Notes: a model not told the origin generated them from the sequence alone. 64,000 nt of DNA from Acidobacteriota bacterium (GCA_016710075.1 JADJLO010000003.1:82501-146500), one strand, 5' to 3'. Numbered from the stretch's first letter, positions 8,399 to 19,708 are shown. Made by a program: numbers and translations.

Positions 8399-9859
8399 TC
8401 AATTCGTTATTAACTGGTAATCGAACCCCTTGCGGTATTCCTTGCACATTCGCTGTGCCGGGACGGCCTTGCCGGGGTTGCACAAACCGAGCGGATTGAA
8501 AACATCCTTGACCGCCAGCATTTTGTCGAGCGAGGCCTGATCGAAGATCATCGGCATGTATGAGATCTTGTCTGCGCCGACTCCGTGCTCGCCGCTGATG
8601 GATCCTCCGGATTTAACGCAGAGCATCATGATCTCCTTGCTTGCGGCCATGACGCGCGATACTTCTTCGGCATCTCTTCCGTCGAAATTAATATTCGGGT
8701 GGAGATTGCCGTCACCGGCATGAAAAACCGTAGAGAGGCGAAGCTTGTAATTGGCTCCAATCGCATAGATGCCGGCGAGCACCTCTGGTAGTTTGGTCCT
8801 CGGGACCACGGCATCCTGAACGAAGAGGTCAGGGCTGACACGTCCGAGGGCGCCGAATGCGCCCTTGCGACCGGCCCAAAGCTTTTTGCGTTCGGCTTCA
8901 TCGCGGGCCTCGTGCACTGAACGGGCCTTGTTCTGCCGGCAGATCTCGGTGGCTCGCCTGGCCTGGGCTTCGATTCCGGCTTTTAATCCATCCAGCTCAA
9001 CAATGAGACAAGCAGCGGCATCGCGCGGATAACCCGCGGCATAGACGGAATCTTCAACGGCATTGATGGTCACTTTGTCAATCATTTCGAGAGCGGCCGG
9101 CAGGATGCCCTCGGCAATAATGGCCGAAACCGCACGGCCGGCATCGGTGAGATCCAGGAAATCGGCCAGCAGGGTGACAATTGTTTGCGGAGTTCGTGTC
9201 AGTCTGACGGTGACGCTCGTGGCGATCCCAAAAGTTCCCTCGCTGCCGACGAATGCTCCAAGCAGGTCATATCCGATTGCCTCGGCTCCGTTTCCGCCCA
9301 GATTGATCACCTCGCCGTCAGGCAGCACAATCTCGAGCCCAAGGATGTGATTTGTCGTCGCGCCGTATTTCAGGCAGTGTGGGCCGCCGGCGTTTTCGGC
9401 GACATTGCCGCCAATGGTGCAGGCTGTTTGCGATGACGGGTCCGGCGCATAGTGATAGCCCATGGCGGCAACGGCCTGAGTCAGCTTCACGTTGATGATG
9501 CCCGGCTGAACGATGGCTCGATGATTGGCGTAATCGATCTCGAGTATCTTGTTCATCCGCGCCATTTCAATGATCACAGACCTCTGACCCTCTTCACAAC
9601 CCATCGCCAGGGCGCCTGAACTCAAGCCGGTGCCTGCCCCACGCGGGCCGAATGGAATCCGGTTCTCATGAAGCAGACGCACGATTCGCGAGACCTGATC
9701 GGTATTTCGCGGAAAAACTACGGCAAGCGGCCGCCGTTTGTGCATTGCAATGGCATCGCATTCATAGACCATCAATTCGGATTCTTCGCACGTCACCCCG
9801 TCCTTGCCGACGATCTCTCTCAATGCAGCGATAATTTTGGTTTCAAGTAGTTCAAGCAT
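8399..9859 (-). CDS. glcD: FAD-linked glycolate/lactate oxidase subunit GlcD
   Basis: 486 residues, normal for GlcD. The N-terminal FAD-binding PCMH domain is recognisable from PRNTDQVSRIV and GPRGAGTGLSSGA (residues about 71-83), with IGGNVAENAGGPHCLKYG and GSEGTFGI. The C-terminal FAD-oxidase domain shows HAGDGNLHPNI and SGEHGVGADK. The enzyme oxidises glycolate or D-2-hydroxy acids, passing electrons to quinone or partner subunits. No GlcE or GlcF partner is adjacent, so it may be a stand-alone D-lactate/2-hydroxyacid dehydrogenase. It is the first gene of the minus-strand glycan run. Confidence 0.9.
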   Translation of the reverse strand: MLELLETKIIAALREIVGKDGVTCEESELMVYECDAIAMHKRRPLAVVFPRNTDQVSRIVRLLHENRIPFGPRGAGTGLSSGALAMGCEEGQRSVIIEMARMNKILEIDYANHRAIVQPGIINVKLTQAVAAMGYHYAPDPSSQTACTIGGNVAENAGGPHCLKYGATTNHILGLEIVLPDGEVINLGGNGAEAIGYDLLGAFVGSEGTFGIATSVTVRLTRTPQTIVTLLADFLDLTDAGRAVSAIIAEGILPAALEMIDKVTINAVEDSVYAAGYPRDAAACLIVELDGLKAGIEAQARRATEICRQNKARSVHEARDEAERKKLWAGRKGAFGALGRVSPDLFVQDAVVPRTKLPEVLAGIYAIGANYKLRLSTVFHAGDGNLHPNINFDGRDAEEVSRVMAASKEIMMLCVKSGGSISGEHGVGADKISYMPMIFDQASLDKMLAVKDVFNPLGLCNPGKAVPAQRMCKEYRKGFDYQLITN

Positions 9860-9964
9860 ATTAATGGGTTGAATTGTGGGTTGCTCAGATTGACTGCCTT
9901 TGTGACAACGGGCAGTCGGCTGTTAGAATACGTTTCTTTCAACAATTAAAGCAAGTTTTGTAAT

Positions 9965-10056
9965 GAGTTTAAAGTTCAAGGTTTAAAAGTTTAAAGAGGA
10001 GTTGTCAGGCGCCACGATTTTGGAGTGAATCAGCCCCTGAACCTTGAGCTTTGATC
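9965..10056. repeat. TTTAAAG-heptad hairpin, copy D1
   Basis: The gap between glcD and moaA (9860-10081) holds a left arm with GTTTAAAG/GTTCAAGG/GTTTAAAAG words (9965-9997) and a weaker right arm CCTGAACCTTGAGCTTTGA (10036-10056). It resembles the stronger copy at 20316-20410. The rest of this gap shows nothing recognisable beyond the divergent promoters expected here. Confidence 0.6.
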
Positions 10057-10081
10057 ATGTTTGAGCGGCAGGCATTCTTTT

Positions 10082-11092
10082 ATGGAATTAAACAAGGAAT
10101 CTGTGATTCTCCGGGACAGTTATGGCAGGGCGATTCGTGACCTGAGAATCTCCATTACCGACAGATGCAATTTTCGCTGTTTCTACTGCATGCCGAAAGA
10201 GGCGATGGAGTGGCAGCCGAAGTCGGAGATACTCAGTTACGAAGAGATCATCACATTAGCCGAGGTTTTCGTCAGTCTTGGAATAACGAAACTGCGTGTC
10301 ACGGGCGGCGAGCCGATGCTGCGCCGTGACCTTGAAAGTCTGATCGAGCGCCTGGCAAAGATCGACGGCATCGAGGATCTGGCGATGACCACCAACGCTC
10401 ATTTTCTTCGCGGGCGGGCAGAAGGGTTGAAAAATGCCGGTTTGCAGCGGCTCACCGTCAGTCTGGATTCGCTCACGAAGGAGCGCTTCACCCTGCTTAC
10501 GGGGAGGAACGAACTCGATCGCGTGATCGACGGGATTGACGCCGCTCTTGAAGCGGGGCTCGATCCGGTCAAGGTCAACAGCGTGGTGATTCGCGGGATC
10601 AACGATGATCAGGTTGTTTCGTTCGCCCGCTTCGCCCGTGAAAAAGGGGTTCAGGTTCGTTTCATCGAATTCATGCCGCTCGATAACGGGAAGGTCTGGC
10701 GAAGGGAGATGGTGGTGCCCGGCGACGAGCTTCGCCGTCTGATCGACGAAGTCTATCCGCTTGAGAGAGTCGTTTCAGGTAATCTCAGTGAGACCGCGCG
10801 CCGGTGGCGTTTTGCCGACGGGGCGCCCGGTGAGGTTGGATTCATCAATTCAGTGACTCAGCCGTTCTGCGGTCACTGCAGCCGCATCAGGCTGACGGCC
10901 GACGGCATGATTCGTACCTGCCTGTTTTCAACCGTCGAACATAACATCAAAGCATTGCTGCGCAGCGGCGCGTCGAGAGATCAACTCGTCGAATTCATTG
11001 CCGCGACAATAGAAAAGAAGGAAGAAAGGCACCATATCAACGATACCGATTTCGTCCAGCCATTGCGAACAATGTCTTGCATTGGCGGATGA
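10082..11092 (+). CDS. moaA: GTP 3',8-cyclase MoaA (molybdenum cofactor biosynthesis)
   Basis: 336 residues from ATG 10082, which I prefer to an in-frame TTG at 10061 because MoaA homologues begin near this point. It is a radical SAM enzyme: the first cluster is in DRCNFRCFYCMP (Cys29, 33, 36). The second, C-terminal cluster that binds GTP is in QPFCGHCSRIRL with a third Cys in RTCLFS. The protein ends in the conserved Gly-Gly tail (CIGG) needed for activity. It converts GTP to 3',8-cyclo-GTP, the first step of molybdopterin synthesis. No other moa genes are near. Confidence 0.95.
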   Translation: MELNKESVILRDSYGRAIRDLRISITDRCNFRCFYCMPKEAMEWQPKSEILSYEEIITLAEVFVSLGITKLRVTGGEPMLRRDLESLIERLAKIDGIEDLAMTTNAHFLRGRAEGLKNAGLQRLTVSLDSLTKERFTLLTGRNELDRVIDGIDAALEAGLDPVKVNSVVIRGINDDQVVSFARFAREKGVQVRFIEFMPLDNGKVWRREMVVPGDELRRLIDEVYPLERVVSGNLSETARRWRFADGAPGEVGFINSVTQPFCGHCSRIRLTADGMIRTCLFSTVEHNIKALLRSGASRDQLVEFIAATIEKKEERHHINDTDFVQPLRTMSCIGG

Positions 11093-11128
11093 AGCAGATA
11101 CCTCGGGAAATGGAATAATCGAATAATT

Positions 11129-12412
11129 ATGACTGGTAAAATAGTTCGTGTTTGCATCGTGATTCTTGCGGCTCTATTCATCGATACGATTGCTTATTCG
11201 CAGAAGATCTCCCCGGACGAGCAGAAGATCCTCAATTACATTGATGCTCATAAGGAAGATGTCTACTCTCTGCTTCAGAAGGTTGTCGATATCGAGAGCC
11301 CGACGCAGAACACAGCCGGCGTCAAAAAGGTCGGAATGGAACTCAAAGGCGAGTTTGATGCGATTGGATTCAAGACCCGCTGGCTGGAAATGCCGGCTGA
11401 GATGAAGCGCGCCGGGCATCTCCTCGCTGAACTTGACGGGACTCAAGGCAAACGGCTTCTGCTGCTCGGCCATATGGACACGGTTCTCAGCGGCGAGAAG
11501 TTTCGCCGTGACGGCAGCAGGGCATATGGCACCGGCTCGGGTGATATGAAATCGGGCGATGTTATCCTGCTCTATGCGCTCAAGGCACTGCATGCGGCGG
11601 GAGCGCTGAAGGACACAAAGATCATCGTCATGTACACAGGCGATGAGGAGGCCTCGGGGAAACCTGTTGAGTTGAGCCGTGGCGATATGGTGGCCGCTGC
11701 CAGGCGCAGCGATTTAGTCCTGAGTTTCGAAGGCGCTGTTGGAAACAATGCCACCGTCGGCCGGCGCGGAAGCAGTTCGTGGACTTTGGAAGTCGCCGGT
11801 CAAACCGGTCATTCTTCGCGCATCTTCGGCGAGCGTATGGGCGCAGGCGCCATATTCGAAGCATCGAGGATTCTCAACCAGTTTTATGAGGCTCTTCACA
11901 ATGAAAAATACCTGACCTTCAACCCCAGCGTCTTCGTCGGCGGCAGCAGTGAAGTTCTTATGAATGGATCGAGCGGCGCCGCCACGGGCAAAACGAATGT
12001 CGTGCCCAACAAAGTAATCATCAAGGGGGATTTGCGTTTTATCAGCGAGGAGCAAAAGGAATCCGCCCGGGCAAAGATGCGCGAGATTGTCGCGAAGAAT
12101 CTGCCACTGACCTCTGCTAAAATAAGTTTTGAAGACGGTATTCCCGCGATGACTCCGAATGAAGCCAATTTCAAGCTGCTCAGGCAGCTCGATCAGGTGA
12201 GCCAGGACCTTGGATTCGGGAAGGTCGAGGCAGTCGATCCAGGCGACCGCGGAGCCGGCGACATCGCTTTCGTTTCGCACCTGGCGCCAAGCCTGGATGG
12301 ATTGGGCGGCAAGGGCGGTAATTCCCATGCCCCGGGCGAATGGGCCGATCTTGAATCCATGCCGACGCTCATCAAGCGTGCCGCGATCCTGATATACCGA
12401 TTAACCAGATAA
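11129..12412 (+). CDS. M20 family metallopeptidase, glutamate carboxypeptidase-like, exported
   Basis: 427 residues with a signal peptide (hydrophobic to about IAYSQ, residue 25). The M20 zinc ligands are visible in order: GHMDTV, YGTGSGDMKSG, TGDEEASG (catalytic and bridging Glu), an Asp/Glu region DPGDRGAGD, and the last His in GGNSHAPGE. This pattern fits the CPG2/M20A carboxypeptidase group that removes C-terminal glutamate or hydrolyses dipeptides. Location is probably periplasmic. It begins 36 bp after moaA in the same direction. The pairing looks incidental. Confidence 0.88.
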   Translation: MTGKIVRVCIVILAALFIDTIAYSQKISPDEQKILNYIDAHKEDVYSLLQKVVDIESPTQNTAGVKKVGMELKGEFDAIGFKTRWLEMPAEMKRAGHLLAELDGTQGKRLLLLGHMDTVLSGEKFRRDGSRAYGTGSGDMKSGDVILLYALKALHAAGALKDTKIIVMYTGDEEASGKPVELSRGDMVAAARRSDLVLSFEGAVGNNATVGRRGSSSWTLEVAGQTGHSSRIFGERMGAGAIFEASRILNQFYEALHNEKYLTFNPSVFVGGSSEVLMNGSSGAATGKTNVVPNKVIIKGDLRFISEEQKESARAKMREIVAKNLPLTSAKISFEDGIPAMTPNEANFKLLRQLDQVSQDLGFGKVEAVDPGDRGAGDIAFVSHLAPSLDGLGGKGGNSHAPGEWADLESMPTLIKRAAILIYRLTR

Positions 12413-12454
12413 TTGAACGTATTGCGCGAAAATAGTAATAACCCGGTCAACCAA

Positions 12455-12543
12455 TCTTCGGGGGAGCTGCGATTTAGCAGATGAGAGTCCTGATCGTCAG
12501 GAGACCCTTGGAACCTGATACGGCTAACACCGTCGTAGGAAGA
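12455..12543 (+). promoter_or_regulatory. TPP riboswitch (THI element) upstream of thiC
   Basis: The conserved thi-box core is present: GGGGGAGC at the 5' side, ATGAGAG, then ACCCTTGGAACCTGAT and GGCTAACACCGTCGTAGG. TCTTC at 12455-12459 and GAAGA at 12539-12543 form P1. The 3' strand of P1 overlaps the purine-rich Shine-Dalgarno region of thiC, whose ATG is at 12554. TPP binding should therefore hide the ribosome site and repress translation. Confidence 0.96.
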
Positions 12544-12553
12544 AAGGAAAACA

Positions 12554-14473
<1,920 letters not shown>

Positions 14474-14497
14474 TCGCCTCAACCGATAGTTTGAATG

Positions 14498-14534
14498 GAT
14501 GGTGGACAGGGAATCGCTTCCCCTGTCCATCATC
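14498..14534 (+). terminator. Hairpin terminator after thiC
   Basis: GATGGTGGACAGGGA pairs with TCCCCTGTCCATCATC around a short AATCGCT loop, 25 bp past the thiC stop. The stem is long and stable. No clear U-tract follows. Confidence 0.7.
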
Positions 14535-14821
14535 AAACGGGGCTCCAACCTCCAGCCCCTCCACCCCTCCACCCCTCCACCCCTTTGGTTCTTCTTTTCC
14601 TTTTGCTCGATAAACCAAATCAAACTTCAACTGATTTTGTGGGCCATTCTGTCTCGTTTGAGCGCCAAATTGTCGCTATTGGCGACAACGCCGGATGTGA
14701 AATGGGTCAATTATCAAAGGCATAGTTATTGCGTTTATTAATCGATTTGAACGTCAGAGTCGGGATTGTTTTTGACTTAAAAATGATTCCACGGAAGAAA
14801 AATAGACTGAGAGGGAGAAAA
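14535..14821. other. Intergenic region with 8-bp tandem repeat
   Basis: Contains three tandem copies of CCCCTCCA plus a partial one (14556-14584), and a small perfect hairpin TTGTCGC/GCGACAA (14670-14688). A purine-rich GAGAGGGAG precedes the HtrA-like ATG. No gene is convincing here. Confidence 0.6.
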
Positions 14822-15859
14822 ATGATCAATGGTAAAAGTGCTTTTGTATCAGCAACATTCCTGATACTGCTGGTAATGATGGATATACCGGCGCAAGCGC
14901 AGCAGATTCGGGATCTGTTTCGAACCGTTAATCCATCAGTGGTCATGATTCGTACCAGCCAGAGAGCGGTTCTCGCGCAGGAGGAAGGCACGGAAGGTCT
15001 GGGATCGGGATTTTTGGTTTCGGCGGACGGGAAAATAATGACCGCTGCGCATGTGGTCAATCAGGCGGATGCGATTGAAGTGGTATTTCTGAGTGGCGAG
15101 AGCATTCCGGCGCGTGTCATAACATCGGTGACAATTGCTGATGTGGCGCTTTTACAGCTCGCGCGGATGCCTGCCAATCCGGTTGTGGCTCGCCTCGGCG
15201 ATTCAGATCGGGTTGAGGTAGGAGATCAGATATTCCTCATCGGAGCTCCATTCGGTGTCAGTCATTCTCTTTCGGTCGGCTACATCAGCGCCCGCCACAG
15301 TCCCGGCAACGTGCTTGAAAATTTGAGTGCATTGGATGTGTTGCAAACGGATGCTTCGATCTATAGCGGGAACTCAGGCGGACCGATGTTCAATTTACAA
15401 GGAGAAGTCGTCGGGATCGTCAGTCATGTTTTGGTGAGAGGGGGGAATACCGACGGTCTCGGATTCGCATCGACATCCAAAATCGCCAGACAGTTGATGC
15501 TGGAGGAGCGTCATTTCTGGACAGGTATCGAAGCCTACCTTCTTGAGGGGCCCGCAGCCGCGGTCTTCAACGTGCCGCAACAGGTTGGATTGCTGGTTCA
15601 GTCTGTTGCCGCCGGATCGCCAGCCGAGAAACTCGGGCTCAGAGAAGGGCAATTGAAAGCCGTCATCCAGGATCAAACCTTGATGGTCGGTGGCGATATA
15701 ATACTGGAAATCGCCGGGAATCCCATTCGTCCAAGTGTTGCTGAATTCCAGGAGGTTCAAAAGCAGCTTAACAAATTGAAGCCGGGTGAGACGGTTCATT
15801 TCAAGGTGCTCAGGGCGGGAAAAATCCTGGATCTCACAACAGTCGTGCCGCCGGAATAG
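14822..15859 (+). CDS. HtrA/DegP-like trypsin-fold serine protease with one PDZ domain
   Basis: 345 residues from ATG 14822. An upstream in-frame start at 14729 is rejected because 14822 has a GAGAGGGAG ribosome site and places a proper signal peptide (ending AQAQQ) at the N-terminus. The catalytic triad reads His77 (TAAHVV), Asp107 (TIADVALL) and Ser185 (YSGNSGGP). A single PDZ domain occupies about residues 225-335 (SPAEKLGLREGQ, GGDIILEIAGNPI). The protein would act in the periplasm on misfolded proteins or as a stress-signalling protease. It is shorter than DegP, which has two PDZ domains, and closer to DegS in plan. Confidence 0.9.
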   Translation: MINGKSAFVSATFLILLVMMDIPAQAQQIRDLFRTVNPSVVMIRTSQRAVLAQEEGTEGLGSGFLVSADGKIMTAAHVVNQADAIEVVFLSGESIPARVITSVTIADVALLQLARMPANPVVARLGDSDRVEVGDQIFLIGAPFGVSHSLSVGYISARHSPGNVLENLSALDVLQTDASIYSGNSGGPMFNLQGEVVGIVSHVLVRGGNTDGLGFASTSKIARQLMLEERHFWTGIEAYLLEGPAAAVFNVPQQVGLLVQSVAAGSPAEKLGLREGQLKAVIQDQTLMVGGDIILEIAGNPIRPSVAEFQEVQKQLNKLKPGETVHFKVLRAGKILDLTTVVPPE

Positions 15860-15877
15860 TGGATTAATATAACAACT

Positions 15878-16070
15878 GATACTGTTGGCGAATTGAATTT
15901 ATAACCTGTTTCCCCTGTTTTATTGATATGGGGGGGTGGGGGGGGGGGCAATGATTAACGAAAATCTGATATGAATGCAGATATTTCAACCAGGGGGGGG
16001 GGGGGCCTGCGGATATTTTGATTCTGTAATTTCTGACAAGCTACCAAGGGATGAATTCGCCAACAGTATC
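15878..16070. repeat. Poly-G island bounded by a perfect 17-bp inverted repeat
   Basis: GATACTGTTGGCGAATT at 15878-15894 is exactly inverted at 16054-16070. Between the arms are G runs: seven G, one T, eleven G (15930-15948), and thirteen G (15993-16005). The island fills the gap between the HtrA-like gene and the beta-lactamase-fold gene. The arms could be ends of a small element. The G runs could form quadruplexes or be unreliable in length. Confidence 0.85.
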
Positions 16071-16186
16071 AATAACTGCGGTCTTTAGCTGTTTGATCTT
16101 TGAAAAATATTTTTCGACCCGGCCGGGCTCAAAGATGTCTTATCTACCTTTCGGTTAACCGGTTTGAAAAAAATCAAAGGAAGAAA

Positions 16187-19069
16187 ATGGGCAATTATCG
16201 GATAAAGTTTTTGCTGACAGGGTTCATTTGCTGTGCGATGTTGGTGGCGCAGTCGAAGGAGGCGAGATCTCAATCTTCCTGTCAGTATAACTTTACTCAG
16301 GCGACAACTCTGGCACAGGGAGTGGTTGCCTCTGTGCCGCTCAGTGGCGCGTCGATGATCCTGATCAAGGATGGGCAGACCGTTTATGAGCGTTATTTTG
16401 GAAGCTTTAGTGATAACAGGACGGTGTTGATCGCTTCGTCAAGCAAATGGCTGGCGGGAGCGACGCTGATGGCTCTGGTGGATGAGGGAGCGTTGAGTCT
16501 CGACGATCCGGTCTCGAAATATCTTCAGTATTTCACGGGTCAGAAAGGGACGATGACACTGCGGCAGATGTTCTCGCATACCTCGGGATTGCCGACTGAC
16601 AGCGCGTTAACCGACACCGGCACCGATGTGCCCTGTTTGAATGATCGCGGGACGACGCTCGATGGATGTGCGAGGGCGATAGCGCAACTGGATTTGATCG
16701 GGCCGCCGGGCGGGCAGTTCTCGTATGGGGGGACATCGATGCAGGTCGCCGGCAGAGTTTGTGAAGTGGTCAGCGGAAAAAGCTGGGAGGCGCTGTTTCA
16801 GGAAAAGATAGCCGGCCCGCTGGCCATGACCGGCACGACATACGGGATTTCGCGGAATCCGCTAGTCGCCGGGGGAGTGCTGTCGCGGCTGCGCGATTAC
16901 GCCAATTTCCTGCAGATGATTCAAAATGAGGGAGTCTTCAATGGCAAGAGGATTCTTTCGCGTGAAGCCGTTCGCGAGATGCAGAAGGATCAGACTTTCG
17001 GAGTTCCGATCGTCTATTCGCCTCATACCCAATATGGCAACGGGGAGTTTCGATACGGAATTGGGGAATGGATCGATTTGAAGGATGCTCAGGGAGGCTC
17101 GGTTCAAGTGAGCAGCCAGGGAGCTTTCGGTTTCTCGCCATGGGTTGACCGGCAGCGGAATCTGCTTGGGATATTCATGGTTCAGAATTCGCTGCAGAAG
17201 GTCTATGAAACCGTTTCGCAGATTCAACAGAAGGTTGGCGAAGCGATTGACGCGTGCAATGTTTCGTTGCTGGTCAATCGCGGAAGCCGAAGCGGAACGA
17301 TCCAGGCAGGTGCGACCATACACCTGTTTGCCGATCCGTCGCCTCCGGGTCAGGTCTTCGAGCGATGGGTTGGAGATACTGGGGTGCTGGCCGATCCAAC
17401 CGCAGCTCACACAACGCTTGTCATGCCGAATAGAAATATCGGCCTCACCGCAACCTATAAACCCGCACCGGCATGGAATCCGATCGTTGAAATCATAAAC
17501 GGCGTCAATGTCGGTTATTACGTTCCTCCCAATCCGGCCGGCATCGTCTTTCGCTTTCATGGCAGTGGGGGCAACTTCTCGAGTTTCTTCGAAAAGGTCG
17601 AGGATCGGATCACGGCCAACGCCCTTGTCGCGGCCGGCTACGCGGTAGTTTCTGTGGACAGTTTCGACCGGATAAACAGGCAGTGGGATAACCGGAATCT
17701 GCCTGCGTCGAACCGCGATTTGCAGAACGTTTCGGCGATTATCGATTCTTTCATCCAGCGCAAACTGATCAGAACGACGACGCCGGTCTTCAGCCTCGGT
17801 ATTTCGAATGGAGGGGCGTTCTCTTCGTGGGCATCGTTTTTTCTGAACTTCAATGGCGGGGCTATCTATATTGCTTCCGGTCGTGATCCAATCTATTTCA
17901 GCAGTGCAGCAGTTCCATACCCGTCAGTCGTTCCGACCATCTGGTGTCGTGCTCAAAATGATTCCGTCAGCGATCAGGCGGATGCTGTTCGCGCTCAGGA
18001 TAATTTCAATGAATTGAAAAGGCGCGGAATACCGGCAAGATTTCTGGTTAATCCCTCGGCTCCTCTTTACCCGGACAGATTCCTGAGAATCGCGGGACTC
18101 GGCGTCGATGATTCGAACTCGATTTATCAGAGCATAAAAAACGGAGGCTATCTGGATGGGCAGGATTACCTTAAAGCCAATCCTGGAACCTCGGGAGTTG
18201 CCGGGGCCATTCCGGCTAAGTATTCGAATTATTCGAAAGAGATAATCGACCAGTTGATAATCAGTTATTCGGAGCATCAGTATTTCAGCGATTTCGACTC
18301 GCAGTTGATCGGTTTTTTCGATGGGATTCGCCATCGGGGTATGGCCAGCGCCGGTGCCGCCAGTTACAGGACGGAATCGCTGGCAGTCGAATCGATTGTC
18401 GCCGGATTCGGGAGCGGGCTTGCTCCCGGCATCTTTAATGCCCAGGGATTACCGCTGCCGGACACACTTGGCGGAACTTCGGTGAGGATTCGGGACATAG
18501 CCGGAACCGAGCGCGCCGCCCCGCTTTTTTTCGCCTCTTCGAATCAGATCAACTACCAGATTCCTCCATTGACCGTTTCCGGTTTCGCTCTTGTAGCAGT
18601 CAATAATCAAAATGTGCAGCAGGCTGTGCAGCAGGCGCTCGGCCGCGTCCTCATTACTGCCATCGCCCCGGCGATCTTCACCGCTGATTCCAGCGGGCAG
18701 GGAATCGCCGCGGCGTCGATACTGCGAATCAAAGCAAGCGGCGAACAGGTCTCTGAGCCTGTCGTTCGTTACGATTCGGCACAGAACAGGTTTGTCGGAA
18801 TACCCGTGGATCTGGGCCCTCAAACCGACCGGGTCATCCTGACCCTCTACGGCACCGGGATTCGATTTCGCACCTCGTCGTCGAACGTCAGGGCATCCGT
18901 GGCAGGAATCGACGCGGAGGTTCTTTATTCCGGAGTCCAGAACGATTTTGTGGGGCTTGACCAGATCAATCTTGTGCTTCCGCGCACTCTCGCAGGCAAG
19001 GGCGAGTGCGAGGTCAAAATCACCATCGACGGCATGGACGCTAATCCGGTTCGCCTGATCGTCAAATAG
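16187..19069 (+). CDS. Secreted three-part hydrolase: beta-lactamase fold, InlB-like repeat, alpha/beta esterase, TIGR03437 tail
   Basis: 960 residues from ATG 16187, chosen over an earlier in-frame ATG at 16100 because of an AAAGGAAG ribosome site and a proper signal peptide. Residues about 35-350 are a serine beta-lactamase/DD-peptidase fold with the SxxK motif S84-S-S-K87 and a YGGTS motif in the second catalytic position. Residues about 358-427 resemble a divergent InlB B-repeat (FERWVGDTG, MPNRNIGLTATY). Residues about 430-720 are an alpha/beta hydrolase with FRFHGSGG and nucleophile elbow GISNGG (Ser about 539). The last 235 residues match the TIGR03437 domain common in Solibacter-type Acidobacteriota (GFGSGLAPGIF, FFASSNQINYQIP). 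Substrates are unknown. The C-terminal domain may anchor or sort the protein. Confidence 0.85.
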   Translation: MGNYRIKFLLTGFICCAMLVAQSKEARSQSSCQYNFTQATTLAQGVVASVPLSGASMILIKDGQTVYERYFGSFSDNRTVLIASSSKWLAGATLMALVDEGALSLDDPVSKYLQYFTGQKGTMTLRQMFSHTSGLPTDSALTDTGTDVPCLNDRGTTLDGCARAIAQLDLIGPPGGQFSYGGTSMQVAGRVCEVVSGKSWEALFQEKIAGPLAMTGTTYGISRNPLVAGGVLSRLRDYANFLQMIQNEGVFNGKRILSREAVREMQKDQTFGVPIVYSPHTQYGNGEFRYGIGEWIDLKDAQGGSVQVSSQGAFGFSPWVDRQRNLLGIFMVQNSLQKVYETVSQIQQKVGEAIDACNVSLLVNRGSRSGTIQAGATIHLFADPSPPGQVFERWVGDTGVLADPTAAHTTLVMPNRNIGLTATYKPAPAWNPIVEIINGVNVGYYVPPNPAGIVFRFHGSGGNFSSFFEKVEDRITANALVAAGYAVVSVDSFDRINRQWDNRNLPASNRDLQNVSAIIDSFIQRKLIRTTTPVFSLGISNGGAFSSWASFFLNFNGGAIYIASGRDPIYFSSAAVPYPSVVPTIWCRAQNDSVSDQADAVRAQDNFNELKRRGIPARFLVNPSAPLYPDRFLRIAGLGVDDSNSIYQSIKNGGYLDGQDYLKANPGTSGVAGAIPAKYSNYSKEIIDQLIISYSEHQYFSDFDSQLIGFFDGIRHRGMASAGAASYRTESLAVESIVAGFGSGLAPGIFNAQGLPLPDTLGGTSVRIRDIAGTERAAPLFFASSNQINYQIPPLTVSGFALVAVNNQNVQQAVQQALGRVLITAIAPAIFTADSSGQGIAAASILRIKASGEQVSEPVVRYDSAQNRFVGIPVDLGPQTDRVILTLYGTGIRFRTSSSNVRASVAGIDAEVLYSGVQNDFVGLDQINLVLPRTLAGKGECEVKITIDGMDANPVRLIVK

Positions 19070-19191
19070 TCTGACGGCCGCCAAGCCCCGTCTTGTGTGC
19101 CTTATGGCCGCTCATCTGTTATCATTCGGCGGTAATTTCCTGCGTAATTCAAAAGGAAAAATAAACTAAAATTATTTCGAAGGAGAATTGA

Positions 19192-19698
19192 ATGGCTTCA
19201 GTTACTTTTAAAGGCAATACGCTGAGCTTGCTCGGTGATGAGGTTAAGGCAGGTCAGGCGGCGCCTGATTTTAAAATCCAGAATTCCGCTGATTTGAGCG
19301 ACTACTCGCTTGCGACATCCGGGGGGAAAACCAGAGTCCTCGTCGCGGTCCCGTCGCTCGATACTCCGGTATGCGATACCGAAACCCGACGCTTCAATGA
19401 AGAAGCCGCGAAGGTTCCGGGCATCGAAATCGTCTGCGTCAGCATGGATCTGCCCTTCGCCATGAAGCGCTGGTGCGGCGCCGCCGGAGTCGATAAGGTC
19501 GTTACTGCCAGCGACCATAGAGATGCTTCTTTCGCCAAAAATTACGGCGTGCTGATCAACGGCGGTCCGCTCGATCGTCTGACTGCCCGCGCCGTCTTCG
19601 TCGTCGGTCCGGACAACACCGTCAAGTATGCCGAATATGTCAAAGACATCGGCGAACAGCCCGATTACGACGCAGTTCTCGCCGCCGCCAAAGGCTAG
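19192..19698 (+). CDS. tpx: Thiol peroxidase Tpx
   Basis: 168 residues. Atypical 2-Cys peroxiredoxin of the Tpx group: peroxidatic Cys61 in SLDTPVCDTET and resolving Cys95 in MKRWCGAAG, at the same positions as E. coli Tpx. It reduces lipid and hydrogen peroxides using thioredoxin. GAAGGAGA provides a strong ribosome site before the ATG. It ends just before a convergent inverted-repeat element separating it from a universal stress protein gene. Confidence 0.96.
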   Translation: MASVTFKGNTLSLLGDEVKAGQAAPDFKIQNSADLSDYSLATSGGKTRVLVAVPSLDTPVCDTETRRFNEEAAKVPGIEIVCVSMDLPFAMKRWCGAAGVDKVVTASDHRDASFAKNYGVLINGGPLDRLTARAVFVVGPDNTVKYAEYVKDIGEQPDYDAVLAAAKG

Positions 19699-19708
19699 GA
19701 ACAAGAGA

